Shown in pieces: positions 39,856 through 46,385 of a DNA stretch of 46,385 nt (the first letter of the stretch is position 1; every line of letters starts with the position of its first letter). A program made the position numbers and the translations under genes. The DNA comes from an uncultured bacterium (GTDB taxonomy: Bacteria; Armatimonadota; HRBIN16), in the NCBI GenBank assembly GCA_938027655.1, contig CALJAP010000200.1, positions 1-46,385 on the forward strand. The letters are read 5' to 3'. A model generated the notes under the pieces. That model ran no database searches, had not been told where the DNA came from, and worked only from the letters and a program-made list of their open reading frames with translations.

Positions 39856-41832
39856 CTAACCCTCCTCCAGCACCACCATCTGATGACCGCGTACCTCCGG
39901 CACTATCAGGCTAATGTATGCGCCATCGATCTGGAAGGGTACCTCCTCACGCTGGGGAGCCAGATAAACACGTTTCGGCGTGCCCGTGCGCAACCGTAGC
40001 GGGACGTTGTAGAGCGGGATGACATCCTCCAGATAGTCCGCCGCCAGTGTACGCCGTTCAGGGATGTAGTGCAACAGGTGCACCACCGAGCGCCGGTGGG
40101 CAGACTGGCGGTTCCACGTCACCTGTAGCGTGCTCGGCGCATCGGTGACCACCAGCGGGCTGGGCAACAGCATCTTCAGCGCGTTTAACACCAGCTGTTT
40201 GTAGAAAGGCATTGCGTACTGCGCGAAGGTGCTGAACACGGGGTGTGTCAGGTATACCACCTGCCCTTTCCTCAACGCCGCGGGCAGCTCCGAGCGTCGC
40301 GCGACCGGTGTGTGCGCATGACTGCAGAAGTGCTGGTAGGCGCGGTTGAAGTACGGTTCCCAGATTTCGGCAAGCACCTCTGCTCCCTCTGCCGGCGATA
40401 CCTTCTGTCCGCGCAGGTACATCACATACTGCGTATCGGCAATGCCCTCCGCCAGTGCGCCCCGCACCCGCACGAAATCGGGTGAATAAGGCAACTCCCC
40501 CTCGTCAACCGCCGGAAAGCGGTTCAACGCGAAACGGGAGCCGTCCTCGCGCAACCCGGACCGCCCTGTGCACAACAATGCGCCGCCGGCATCCAGATAC
40601 GCCTGCACCTTCTGCGCCAGCGTATCACTCAGCACCACCTCGTCGGGCAGGATGACCACGCGGTAACGGCTCCAGTCGCTCTCGCCGTCGATGAAGTCGA
40701 ACTGGTGTCTGCCTTCCTGCAGGATGCGGTATGCTCCCAGATTCGCCGCAGGAATCCGTACATGTTGAGGCTGCAAAACTTCTACGTTGAACACTCCCAC
40801 CTCGCTCATCGGCTCTGCCCCTGCGCACCACTCTTCGCGCTCCTCTACCTGTGCGTACACCGAGCCGATGAGGTCGTAGGTCGCCGGGTCCAGCCTGCCC
40901 GATGGGTGCAGCTGGTCGCCGATACTGCACTTCGCGCCCAACGCCAGCATCTGGAAGCACTCGAACTCCAGCGCGGCACGGGGCTTGTAGCTGTTGAAGT
41001 GTCCCCACGATACCGCGAACTTGCCCGTCATCCCCAGACAATCCAGCCCTAACGTTCGCGCATAGCGCATGGTAATCGGAAAGTGTGCGTAACCCCATCC
41101 ACCCGACGGCAACGACTCCAGCTCCAGATGGGTATAGGTGTGCAGGCTGGGGCGGATGGACGGGTTGATATGCCCCGCATTGAAGAAAATGGTGCATCGT
41201 TTGTTACGAGCGCGCACCGCCGACGCGAGGCGTTGTTTGGTGCGGTTTACCAGCAGGTCGCGCATTGCCTGCTGCGCCTTCGGGTCGGCGGGGTCCCAGC
41301 CCTGCCGCTCAAACTCTTGCAGCGCCCATACGCTAAACACCTCGTTCTGGAAGATAATGTCAAAGAAGATGCCGTCCACTTCGTCGCCGAATCGCTGCAA
41401 CACCTCGTCGGTTTGCTCTATCACATAGTCGATGTAGGGGGAAGCAAAACAGTGCTTGTGCCAGCCGGGCTGCAGCGGTGGCGGACCTGAGCGTTTGCCC
41501 TGCGCATCCACTTCCAGCCACTCAGGATGCGCTCTTGCCATGTACTCATCCCAGCCGACGGTGATGTAGACCGGACAGCGAATATCGTGCTGGTGACATG
41601 CCTCTATCTGCAGGGCAAGCAAGTCGCAGGTCAGATGCGGATGCTTGTTCGGGAAGCGCGTTTCGTGGTAAATCCAGCCGTGATGGCATCGGCTGAACAG
41701 CGTCACCGAGTTCACATGTGCTCGCTTCAGCGTGTCTACAAACTCGTCGGCGTGAAATTCGGAGCCAACGCCCGGGATTCTCTCTGAGGTATGAAAGTCC
41801 AGATGCACCTGTCGAAAGCGCAGTTCCTGCAT
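39856..41832 (-). CDS. GHL6-like hypothetical glycoside hydrolase with beta-galactosidase trimerisation-like domain
   Basis: ATG 41832 is chosen because TAAGGAGGATAACC precedes it; the track extension to 42156 is antisense-like text of the upstream gene. The 658-residue protein starts as a TIM barrel: FRQVHLDFHTSERIPGVGSEFHADEFVDTLKRAHVNSVTLFSRCHHGW, then DEVDGIFFDIIFQNE and HLELESLPSGGWGYAHF. The second half (~390-560) looks like a flavodoxin-like trimerisation domain of GH42 type (YRVVILPDEVVLSDTLAQKVQAYLDAGGALL). There is no signal peptide, so it likely acts in the cytosol on imported sugars. Substrate unknown. Confidence 0.75.
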   Translation of the reverse strand: MQELRFRQVHLDFHTSERIPGVGSEFHADEFVDTLKRAHVNSVTLFSRCHHGWIYHETRFPNKHPHLTCDLLALQIEACHQHDIRCPVYITVGWDEYMARAHPEWLEVDAQGKRSGPPPLQPGWHKHCFASPYIDYVIEQTDEVLQRFGDEVDGIFFDIIFQNEVFSVWALQEFERQGWDPADPKAQQAMRDLLVNRTKQRLASAVRARNKRCTIFFNAGHINPSIRPSLHTYTHLELESLPSGGWGYAHFPITMRYARTLGLDCLGMTGKFAVSWGHFNSYKPRAALEFECFQMLALGAKCSIGDQLHPSGRLDPATYDLIGSVYAQVEEREEWCAGAEPMSEVGVFNVEVLQPQHVRIPAANLGAYRILQEGRHQFDFIDGESDWSRYRVVILPDEVVLSDTLAQKVQAYLDAGGALLCTGRSGLREDGSRFALNRFPAVDEGELPYSPDFVRVRGALAEGIADTQYVMYLRGQKVSPAEGAEVLAEIWEPYFNRAYQHFCSHAHTPVARRSELPAALRKGQVVYLTHPVFSTFAQYAMPFYKQLVLNALKMLLPSPLVVTDAPSTLQVTWNRQSAHRRSVVHLLHYIPERRTLAADYLEDVIPLYNVPLRLRTGTPKRVYLAPQREEVPFQIDGAYISLIVPEVRGHQMVVLEEG

Positions 41833-41843
41833 GGTTATCCTCC

Positions 41844-43145
41844 TTATATCACCGACACCGCCAGAATGCTTATCGTGAACAGCAACAGCAACAGGATTCC
41901 ATCCGCCGCCGCACGCAAATGCGATGGGAACAGGCTGCGCCACCCGATGACGAACGCCAGCACGACAGGCGTCAGGGCAGGATACAGGTAACGCCCTTGG
42001 GTCTGGAAGTAGGTCAAGATGAAGCGCACAAAAGCTGCGGCAACTAGCAAGAACACCACGCCCGCCACCACCCACCAGCGAACCGTCCCCTCTGCAAACG
42101 CCCCTGGCTCGCGCCACATCGCCAGCGCGAAGCCGAACAGGGTCAGCAGATGCCATACACCCAGCACCAGATACACCCGGTCGGGCAGGAAGTTGGGAAG
42201 CCCTTTGGCGGCGGTCTGTGGCGTGCCGTAGGCGAACCAGAAGGAGCGATACGTCCAGCCTGCCACCAGCTGCAGGTATTCGGTCATGGTAGCTCCTCCT
42301 TTCAGGAACTGCTCGGCGCGGGCAGTGCCGGCAAAGGTGCGCTCAAACGCCTTGAGCAACAGCGGATCATCATACATCTGCATATTGCGCACAAACCAGG
42401 GAAACACCAGCGCCAGCGCAATGCCCACACTGACCAGCATCCCTAGCCACACCCGTGTATGTCGTGCGCGAGGGACCAGCAGCCACCCTGCCACCATCGC
42501 CGGTATCAGCAGCAGGGCGGTCACCTTCGTCAATCCTGCCAGCCCCGCCCACAGCCCCATGCGCAAGGCAATCCAGCGGGAAGGCTTTGACTGCGTGTAC
42601 AGCAGGGCGAACTCCGCCAGCACCAGCGCGAACAGCAGGTTGGTCAGCGAGTCGTTGTTCACCGCCGAGCATATCGCCACGTGCATCGGCAACAGGGCGA
42701 CCATTCCCGCGCAGGCAAAGGGCACAGCAGGCGAGCTGGGCACGAGAAGGCGAGCAATACGATACACTGTGAGCACCAGCAAAACCCCGAACAGCATGGA
42801 GAGCATCCGCACCGCGCGGGCAGGCGCCACGGGCAGCCAGTTGCCCACCTTCCACACCTGCGCCGCCAGCGTGTAGTACAGGGGCGGTTGGTGCGCCTCA
42901 TAGCCCGCGCCCGCGTATCCTTCGAAGCGCGGAAGCCTGCCCTCCTCCGCCACGTAGCGCACATAGGAGAGATGCGCGCCCTCATCCGGCGTGTGAAAGT
43001 AGCCGTTGTGCCCAATCGGCGTGCGGAAATTGAAGAGCAGGCTGAAGACCACAAATACCGCTACAATCGCCCAGAGCAGAGCAGGCGACAGCGTTTGCGG
43101 TTCTTCGCCCATCATCTTCGCTTTCGCACGCCGCCTGCGGGACAC
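41844..43145 (-). CDS. Multi-span membrane glycosyltransferase-like protein (GT39/DUF2142-like)
   Basis: The 433-residue protein has a basic N-terminus (MSRRRRAKAKMM) and about nine to eleven hydrophobic helices. After the first helix comes HTPDEGAHLSYVRYVAEEGRLP...HQPPLYYTLAAQVW, the acidic-loop and QPPLYY motifs of GT-C (ArnT/PMT-like) enzymes that use lipid-linked sugars. It would act at the inner membrane on periplasmic acceptors. It starts 2 bases after the serA stop and ends 11 bases before the GHL6-like gene. Confidence 0.75.
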   Translation of the reverse strand: MSRRRRAKAKMMGEEPQTLSPALLWAIVAVFVVFSLLFNFRTPIGHNGYFHTPDEGAHLSYVRYVAEEGRLPRFEGYAGAGYEAHQPPLYYTLAAQVWKVGNWLPVAPARAVRMLSMLFGVLLVLTVYRIARLLVPSSPAVPFACAGMVALLPMHVAICSAVNNDSLTNLLFALVLAEFALLYTQSKPSRWIALRMGLWAGLAGLTKVTALLLIPAMVAGWLLVPRARHTRVWLGMLVSVGIALALVFPWFVRNMQMYDDPLLLKAFERTFAGTARAEQFLKGGATMTEYLQLVAGWTYRSFWFAYGTPQTAAKGLPNFLPDRVYLVLGVWHLLTLFGFALAMWREPGAFAEGTVRWWVVAGVVFLLVAAAFVRFILTYFQTQGRYLYPALTPVVLAFVIGWRSLFPSHLRAAADGILLLLLFTISILAVSVI

Positions 43146-43147
43146 GG

Positions 43148-44740
43148 CTACAGCTCCACCACCTGCGCGGTCTCCATGCCGTCCAGTGCGCGGATTTCCG
43201 CCAGCAGCGAGGCGTCGATGGGGTCGTCCACCATCAGCACCATCAGCGCTTTGCCACCTACTTTCTCGCGCCCGAGATGCATCCCGGCGATATTCACGTT
43301 TCGGCTACCCAGCAGTGTACCGACCCGCCCGATGACGCCCGGTTTGTCGGTGTGCTGGGTAAAGAGCATGATGCCCTGTGGAATCACATCCACCCGGTAG
43401 CCGTCCACCGTGACGATGCGGGCGTCGCTCTTGCCGAATACCGTGCCCGCGACCTCATGCCTTTTGCCGGCGGAGGTCTGCACCGTCACCGTGATTAGCG
43501 AGGGATACAGCTCATGTGCCTCTGCCTGTTGCTGCAGGCTCTGCATCACGTGGATGCCCCGACTCTGCGCGATGAGCAGTGCGTTGACCGGATTCACCGG
43601 TTCACTCAACACCGGTTGCAGGATGCCCGTGACCACGGCGCGCGTGAGGATGTCGGTAGGCAGTTCCGCGAAGTCGGGGCTATAGGTGACCTGCACCTGC
43701 ACGATGGGCGCCTGCGCCAGCTGGGTGTGTAGTTTGCCGATTTTCTCTGCAAGCATCAGGTACGGTGCGATGCGTTGCAGCACTTCGGGGTCAATCGGAG
43801 GCAGATTCACCGCGCTGCGTGCCGGTCCGCCCCGCAGCACCGATACAATCTGCTCCGCCACATCCACCGCGACGTTCACCTGCGCTTCGGTGGTGGACGC
43901 GCCCAGGTGGGGTGTGACCACGCAGTTGTCCAGCGACAACAGCGGGTTGTCCGGTGGAGGTGGTTCCTTGCTGAATACGTCCACCGCTGCGCCTGCCAGC
44001 TTGCCCGAACGAAGTGCGTCTGCCAGAGCCTGCTCGTCCACGATGCCGCCGCGTGCGCAGTTAATCAGCCGTGCACCGTGCTTCATGCGTGCGATGCGCT
44101 CGGCGTTGATAAGGTGGCGCGTCTGCTCGTTGAGGGGCGTGTGTATGGTCACAAAGTCGCTCTGGGCCAGCAGGGTATCCAAATCGGTAAGCGTTACGCC
44201 GATGCGCTCTGCCACCTCAGCAGGCGTAAAGGGGTCGTAGGCAATCACCGCCATGCCCATTCCCTTTGCCCGTCGCGCCACCTCACGTCCGATTTTGCCC
44301 AGTCCGATGATGCCCAGCGTCTTGCGATATACCTCGGTGCCCACAAACTTACTGCGCTTCCACTCACCTGCACGCAGACTGCGGTCTGCCTGCGGGATGT
44401 TGCGTGCCATCGCCAGCATCATCGCCACCGTCAGCTCCGCTGCGGCGATAGTGTTGCCCTCTGGCGAGTTCACCACGATGATTCCGCGCTGAGTGGCGGC
44501 AGCCACATCGATGTTGTCTACCCCAACTCCTGCCCTGCCGATGATGCGCAGGCGCGTCGCCGCCTCGATAACGTCCGCTGTGACCTTCGTCTCGCTACGC
44601 ACCACCAGTGCGTCGTACTCACCGATGATGCGCACCAGTTCCTCCTTCGGCAGCCCAATGCGAACGTCCACCTCGCCCGCCTGTCGCAATACCTCGATGC
44701 CAGCTTCCGCGACAGGATCGCTGACCAGAATACGTGCCAT
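43148..44740 (-). CDS. serA: D-3-phosphoglycerate dehydrogenase
   Basis: SerA oxidises 3-phosphoglycerate in the first step of serine synthesis. The 530-residue long-form protein has VVRSETKVTADVIEAA, the NAD-binding loop LGIIGLGKIGREVARRAKGMGM, the substrate/catalytic segments INCARGGIVDEQAL and HLGASTTEAQ, an intervening domain (~320-450), and a C-terminal ACT domain (IMLFTQHTDKPGVIGRVGTLLGSRNVNIAGM). ATG 44740 is preferred over TTG 44743; GGGAGG precedes it. It heads an operon with carbohydrate genes, an unusual context. Confidence 0.95.
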   Translation of the reverse strand: MARILVSDPVAEAGIEVLRQAGEVDVRIGLPKEELVRIIGEYDALVVRSETKVTADVIEAATRLRIIGRAGVGVDNIDVAAATQRGIIVVNSPEGNTIAAAELTVAMMLAMARNIPQADRSLRAGEWKRSKFVGTEVYRKTLGIIGLGKIGREVARRAKGMGMAVIAYDPFTPAEVAERIGVTLTDLDTLLAQSDFVTIHTPLNEQTRHLINAERIARMKHGARLINCARGGIVDEQALADALRSGKLAGAAVDVFSKEPPPPDNPLLSLDNCVVTPHLGASTTEAQVNVAVDVAEQIVSVLRGGPARSAVNLPPIDPEVLQRIAPYLMLAEKIGKLHTQLAQAPIVQVQVTYSPDFAELPTDILTRAVVTGILQPVLSEPVNPVNALLIAQSRGIHVMQSLQQQAEAHELYPSLITVTVQTSAGKRHEVAGTVFGKSDARIVTVDGYRVDVIPQGIMLFTQHTDKPGVIGRVGTLLGSRNVNIAGMHLGREKVGGKALMVLMVDDPIDASLLAEIRALDGMETAQVVEL

Positions 44741-44832
44741 CAAGCCCTGCCTCCCGGGAAATGGATAAGCGTCTCACAGGGAAGATTCGGTAACAGGTGG
44801 CTCTTTCTCCTGCCCCCATGCCGCGGGGAGAA

Positions 44833-45159
44833 CTACGCGAATTCGACATGGTTAGCCATTTCTTCAGGAGACAGCAATTCCCACATCAAAGCAAGGAAAG
44901 TGACCACTTCCCCTATTCGACGAGTTTGAGGAACCCAAACGATACCCGCATGAGAGAGCCCGCTCTCATGAAGGCGCAGGTAGTCGCTGTCATGTGTTAC
45001 CAGCACTCGCTTTTGCAGCAAAGCAAACTGCAGCTGCTGTTCATCTGGAACGCCCAACAAACCCTGTTCGGCAGAGGTGGAAACATCGATACCTCGCCGT
45101 CGCAGCCCTACGGCAACTGCTGAGGATACATTCTCATCCAGATGAAACCGAATCTTCAC
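44833..45159 (-). CDS. DUF5615 PIN-like putative toxin
   Basis: The ~108-residue protein matches DUF5615: IRFHLDENVSSAVAVGLRRRGIDV, VPDEQQLQFALLQKRVLVTHDSDYLRL. DEN near the N-terminus and THDSDY carry the acidic residues of this PIN-like fold. Two GTG starts are possible (45165 and 45159), both inside the upstream gene. With the DUF433 gene just upstream it forms a common, poorly characterised toxin-antitoxin-like pair; RNase activity is inferred from fold only. Confidence 0.82.
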   Translation of the reverse strand: MKIRFHLDENVSSAVAVGLRRRGIDVSTSAEQGLLGVPDEQQLQFALLQKRVLVTHDSDYLRLHESGLSHAGIVWVPQTRRIGEVVTFLALMWELLSPEEMANHVEFA

Positions 45160-45463
45160 GGGCACGACCTATCTTCTTCGCCAGCCTAGAAGGTGTTTGC
45201 GAACGCACCCTTTCTACCAGCGCCTCTTCGTCGGCAATCGCCTGTCGGATTTCGTCCACATGGTCCCAGTAATACGATAGGGCAGCATATACCTGCGCAA
45301 GGGTAAGCTGCGGATAACGGGCGATTATCTCATCAGGCGTCCATCCGCATCGCTCGTGCCAGATGACAACGTCCACCACGCGAATCCGGTGCCCGGCAAT
45401 TCGCGCCTGTCCACCACATACTCCTGGTGTTTTCTCTATATGTTCAATCGCCATAGTAGGCAT
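45134..45463 (-). CDS. DUF433 putative antitoxin
   Basis: The 109-residue protein has the DUF433 core: IEKTPGVCGGQARIAGHRIRVVDVVIWHERCGWTPDEIIARYPQLTLAQVYAALSYYWDH, a winged HTH-like fold. ATG 45463 (MPTMAIEHI) has CAGGGA upstream; ATG 45454 and 45487 are alternatives. It precedes and overlaps the DUF5615 gene by about 26 bases, the usual antitoxin-toxin order, and probably represses its own promoter. Confidence 0.82.
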   Translation of the reverse strand: MPTMAIEHIEKTPGVCGGQARIAGHRIRVVDVVIWHERCGWTPDEIIARYPQLTLAQVYAALSYYWDHVDEIRQAIADEEALVERVRSQTPSRLAKKIGRAREDSVSSG

Positions 45464-45529
45464 CGTCCCTGTCACACTCCCATGCACCTTTATTATAGGC
45501 TCTGGTGATGCTCTTCGTCAATACAGGGT

Positions 45530-45985
45530 CTAAACCCCTCTCCGCATGTACTCCCCGTAATCCGGCACGTGGCGATGATATTCCCCTTCCATCAGCGGCG
45601 AGGAGATGATGAAGTCCGCCGAGGCGCGGTTACACGCAATAGGGATATTCCACACCACCGCAATGCGCAGCAACGCCTTGACATCGGGGTCGTGCGGCTG
45701 AGGCTCCAGAGGGTCCCAGAAGAAAATGAGAAAATCTATCTCCCCCTCCGCGATTTTCGCCCCGATTTGCTGGTCGCCACCCAGCGGTCCGCTTCGCAAC
45801 TTGATGATAGGCAACCCCAGAGCTTCCTCCAGCAGTCTGCCGGTCGTGCCGGTAGCGTACAGCGTGTGCTGAGCCAGCAGGTCGCGGTTGAAGCGTACCC
45901 ATTCCAGCAGGTCCGCTTTCATATGGTCGTGCGCCACCAGCGCGATGCGCTTCTTCTGAGGCATAGTAACCGTTGTGTTATGCAT
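45530..45985 (-). CDS. mgsA: Methylglyoxal synthase
   Basis: MgsA converts dihydroxyacetone phosphate to methylglyoxal and phosphate, a bypass that frees phosphate when sugar phosphates pile up. The 151-residue protein has [27 protein letters not shown], the phosphate-binding [16 protein letters not shown], and [43 protein letters not shown] 45985 has GGTGGAG 6 bases upstream and is chosen over the track start at 46000. Confidence 0.95.
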   Translation of the reverse strand: MHNTTVTMPQKKRIALVAHDHMKADLLEWVRFNRDLLAQHTLYATGTTGRLLEEALGLPIIKLRSGPLGGDQQIGAKIAEGEIDFLIFFWDPLEPQPHDPDVKALLRIAVVWNIPIACNRASADFIISSPLMEGEYHRHVPDYGEYMRRGV

Positions 45986-46020
45986 GTTTGTCTCCACCAT
46001 ACCCCGTTCTCGTTAAACCC

Positions 46021-46042
46021 ATTTTACCCTGTACCGTAAAAT
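46021..46042. promoter_or_regulatory. Inverted repeat, possible operator
   Basis: ATTTTAC (46021-46027) and GTAAAAT (46036-46042) form a perfect 7-bp inverted repeat with an 8-base spacer. It lies 6 bases upstream of the -35 box of the rightward promoter and about 36 bases upstream of mgsA, so one regulator could act on both genes. Confidence 0.4.
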
Positions 46043-46047
46043 CCCTC

Positions 46048-46076
46048 TTGACTCCCTCCTCTCATCGAGCGATAAT
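46048..46076 (+). promoter_or_regulatory. Strong predicted promoter of the right-edge secreted protein
   Basis: TTGACT (46048-46053), a 17-base spacer and GATAAT (46071-46076) give ten matches of twelve to consensus. A perfect palindrome GAATACGTATTC (46088-46099) lies a few bases downstream of the expected start point and could be an operator. Confidence 0.8.
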
Positions 46077-46148
46077 ACCATCGGAAGGAATACGTATTCT
46101 GATACGCTGAACACGGCAACATTTCACCCGAAAGGAGGGTATTCACCA

Positions 46149-46385
46149 ATGATACGCACGGTCTTACCACTTGCCCTTGCGGCAAGCCTGTGGTTCACCA
46201 CTACCCTCGCCTTCGCCCAGCCGGTCATCGACGGCTCCTGGGAGCCCGGCTATCAAATCCTCGCCGTGCAGGACACCCAGACCGGCTTCGGCGACAGCAA
46301 TCTGGGCATGGTGGACTACGCCAACGGCTCCGAACTGGATGTCGCCTACGGCACGGTGCATAACGGCTGGCTCTACCTGCTGCTG
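46149..46385 (+). CDS. Secreted protein, partial at the window edge
   Basis: ATG 46149 follows GAAAGGAGGG. The visible 79 residues begin with a signal peptide (MIRTVLPLALAASLWFTTTLAFAQ) and continue with PVIDGSWEPGYQILAVQDTQTGFGDSNLGMVDYANGSELDVAYGTV. The text suggests a beta-sandwich surface or extracellular protein, but the gene runs off the window and no family can be assigned. The strong promoter and ribosome-binding site suggest high expression. Confidence 0.75.
   Translation, partial: MIRTVLPLALAASLWFTTTLAFAQPVIDGSWEPGYQILAVQDTQTGFGDSNLGMVDYANGSELDVAYGTVHNGWLYLLL

Noticed and set aside
39840-39858. GHL6-like and sialidase ORFs as one protein read through a TAG
   Set aside because: The two are in the same frame, but only five codons separate the TAG from a GTG start and a GGAGG sits before it, so separate translation is more likely.
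43775-44929. 384-residue plus-strand ORF
   Set aside because: It is the complement of serA and extends only through its intergenic end.
1-46385. CRISPR arrays, tRNA or rRNA genes, complete insertion sequences, integrases
   Set aside because: No regularly spaced repeats, cloverleaf-like segments, rRNA-like text or transposase/integrase ORFs were seen by eye. The repeats present are irregularly spaced single palindromes.

Overview
The window looks like chromosome of a GC-rich diderm bacterium. LPS-export genes (lptC-like, lptA, lptB, an LptF/G permease) and a TolC/MacA-like envelope export set show that an outer membrane is present. A DUF3084 protein, an [18 protein letters not shown]-type prepilin remnant, GH99-like and GHL6-like carbohydrate proteins and the secreted protein at the right edge together suggest Armatimonadota or a close relative. 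That placement is inference, since no rRNA or tRNA gene is present to test it.

Layout, left to right. (1) 1-7284: a 3'-truncated ECF-type sigma factor facing left, then era-topA, then a tight pair encoding a RecQ-like helicase fused to a C-terminal phosphoribosyltransferase domain and a DprA/Smf-like protein. This pair is the most interesting locus in the window. (2) 7276-14943, minus strand: an envelope operon reading lptC-like > lptA > lptB > lptF/G > DUF3084 > yqgF/ruvX-like > GH99-like protein, mostly joined by 4-nt ATGA overlaps. (3) 14944-18263, minus: a repeat-rich gap, rplL and rplJ with an L10-leader-like RNA and attenuator hairpin, a ferritin-like protein, and a sugar isomerase fragment. 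(4) 18276-21086, minus: TPR/Ig-like protein, secreted protein and DUF951. (5) 21145-26869: an Eis-like acetyltransferase, vapBC, a small membrane protein, dxs with a near-consensus promoter, and an excisionase-type HTH coupled to a GGDEF cyclase. (6) 26986-34293: two GT4 glycosyltransferases, an unknown protein, a 55-aa membrane protein too short for the ORF track, a decayed prepilin gene next to a nested palindromic repeat, a sugar isomerase/oxidoreductase pair, dut, and a zinc-ribbon/TPR membrane protein. (7) 34380-39262, minus: a TolC-MacA-MacB-permease operon with no ATPase gene, ending in a Gly/Pro-rich secreted protein. (8) 39445-44740, minus: serA > membrane glycosyltransferase > GHL6-like hydrolase > truncated sialidase. 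(9) 44833-46385: a DUF433/DUF5615 toxin-antitoxin pair, mgsA, and the start of a secreted protein with a near-perfect promoter and two inverted repeats.

Two themes cross the window. First, short palindromic intergenic repeats of several families recur, and three broken genes (sigma factor, prepilin, sialidase) end at or lie next to copies. Second, translational coupling by ATGA overlap is the usual operon style, which supports treating the RecQ-PRTase/DprA pair (2-nt gap) as one functional unit. No CRISPR array, tRNA, rRNA or complete insertion sequence was seen.
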